DNA from: Mesoaciditoga sp.
GTDB taxonomy: Bacteria; Thermotogota; Thermotogae; Mesoaciditogales; Mesoaciditogaceae
Direction of reading: 5' to 3'
Length of the DNA stretch: 35,070 nucleotides
Assembly: GCA_002878315.1 (NCBI GenBank)
Contig: PNIW01000095.1
Coordinates: 1-35,070, forward strand
Made by a program: the position numbers and the translations under genes. This document shows, in pieces, positions 35,040 to 35,070 of the stretch; within the stretch, counting starts at the first letter, position 1; the number at the start of each line of letters is the position of its first letter. Below the pieces are notes generated by a model. It was not told the origin of the DNA and did not search any database. It saw nothing but the letters and a program-made list of their open reading frames with translations.

Positions 35040-35070
35040 GCCAATCGCAAATTCAGAAATTCGATTGTAG

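Noticed and set aside
34960-35070. Possible replication origin beside rpmH
   Set aside because: rpmH is near oriC in many bacteria, but no DnaA boxes (TTATCCACA-like) or dnaA gene are visible here.

Overview
The window looks like a gene-dense chromosomal segment of a thermophilic, flagellated Thermotogota-like bacterium. This is an inference from gene content and order (rpmH-rnpA-yidD-yidC-jag, flgK-flgL-fliW-csrA, GH13 amylase, SPS-like glycosyltransferase), from AT-rich Lys/Glu/Ile-rich coding sequence, and from frequent TTG/GTG starts with strong Shine-Dalgarno sites. No mobile element, prophage, CRISPR array or degraded gene was seen, except one membrane gene split at a run of six T. No stretch of more than 300 bases lacks a gene.

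Layout, plus strand. Positions 1-5302 hold the 3' end of an unknown gene, a YtrA-type GntR regulator, an ABC exporter (split permease plus ATPase), a small SHOCT membrane protein, and a second ABC-2 exporter (ATPase and two permeases). From 5353 to 8157 come a PduO-type cobalamin adenosyltransferase, a PfkB (fructokinase-like) sugar kinase and a sucrose-phosphate-synthase-like GT4 enzyme. A tRNA-Val(CAC) on the minus strand (8159-8233) sits between this run and a second one (8294-14246): phosphoglucomutase, metallophosphoesterase, DUF212/divergent-PAP2 membrane protein, uvrB, rnhB. Flagellar genes flgK, flgL, fliW and csrA follow (14335-17820) and end in a bidirectional hairpin terminator.

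On the minus strand, 17831-19708 is an orphan family-5 substrate-binding protein. It is divergent from a plus-strand oxidative pentose phosphate operon, gnd-zwf-pgl (19987-23062).

The right third (23050-34894) is one closely packed minus-strand series of 14 genes reading leftward from a consensus sigma-70 promoter (TTGACA-17-TATAAT): rpmH, rnpA, yidD, yidC, jag, ftcD, hutI, rlmH, a CBS/CorC membrane protein, cdd, an exported GH13 enzyme, an exported DUF4139 protein, a YqeK-like HD protein and a degenerate LytR-CpsA-Psr-like protein. It mixes translation, membrane insertion, histidine catabolism, nucleoside salvage and envelope functions.

Working together: the kinase, GT4 enzyme and phosphoglucomutase suggest sucrose or a related disaccharide linked to glucose-phosphate interconversion; gnd-zwf-pgl complete the oxidative pentose phosphate route; FliW and CsrA form the known flagellin-homeostasis switch. 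No clearly new multi-gene system was found. The best leads are the T6-split permease, the YqeK gene whose first HD histidine lies upstream of any usual start codon, a collagen-like Gly-X-Y stretch in FlgK, and the catalytically degenerate LCP-like protein.
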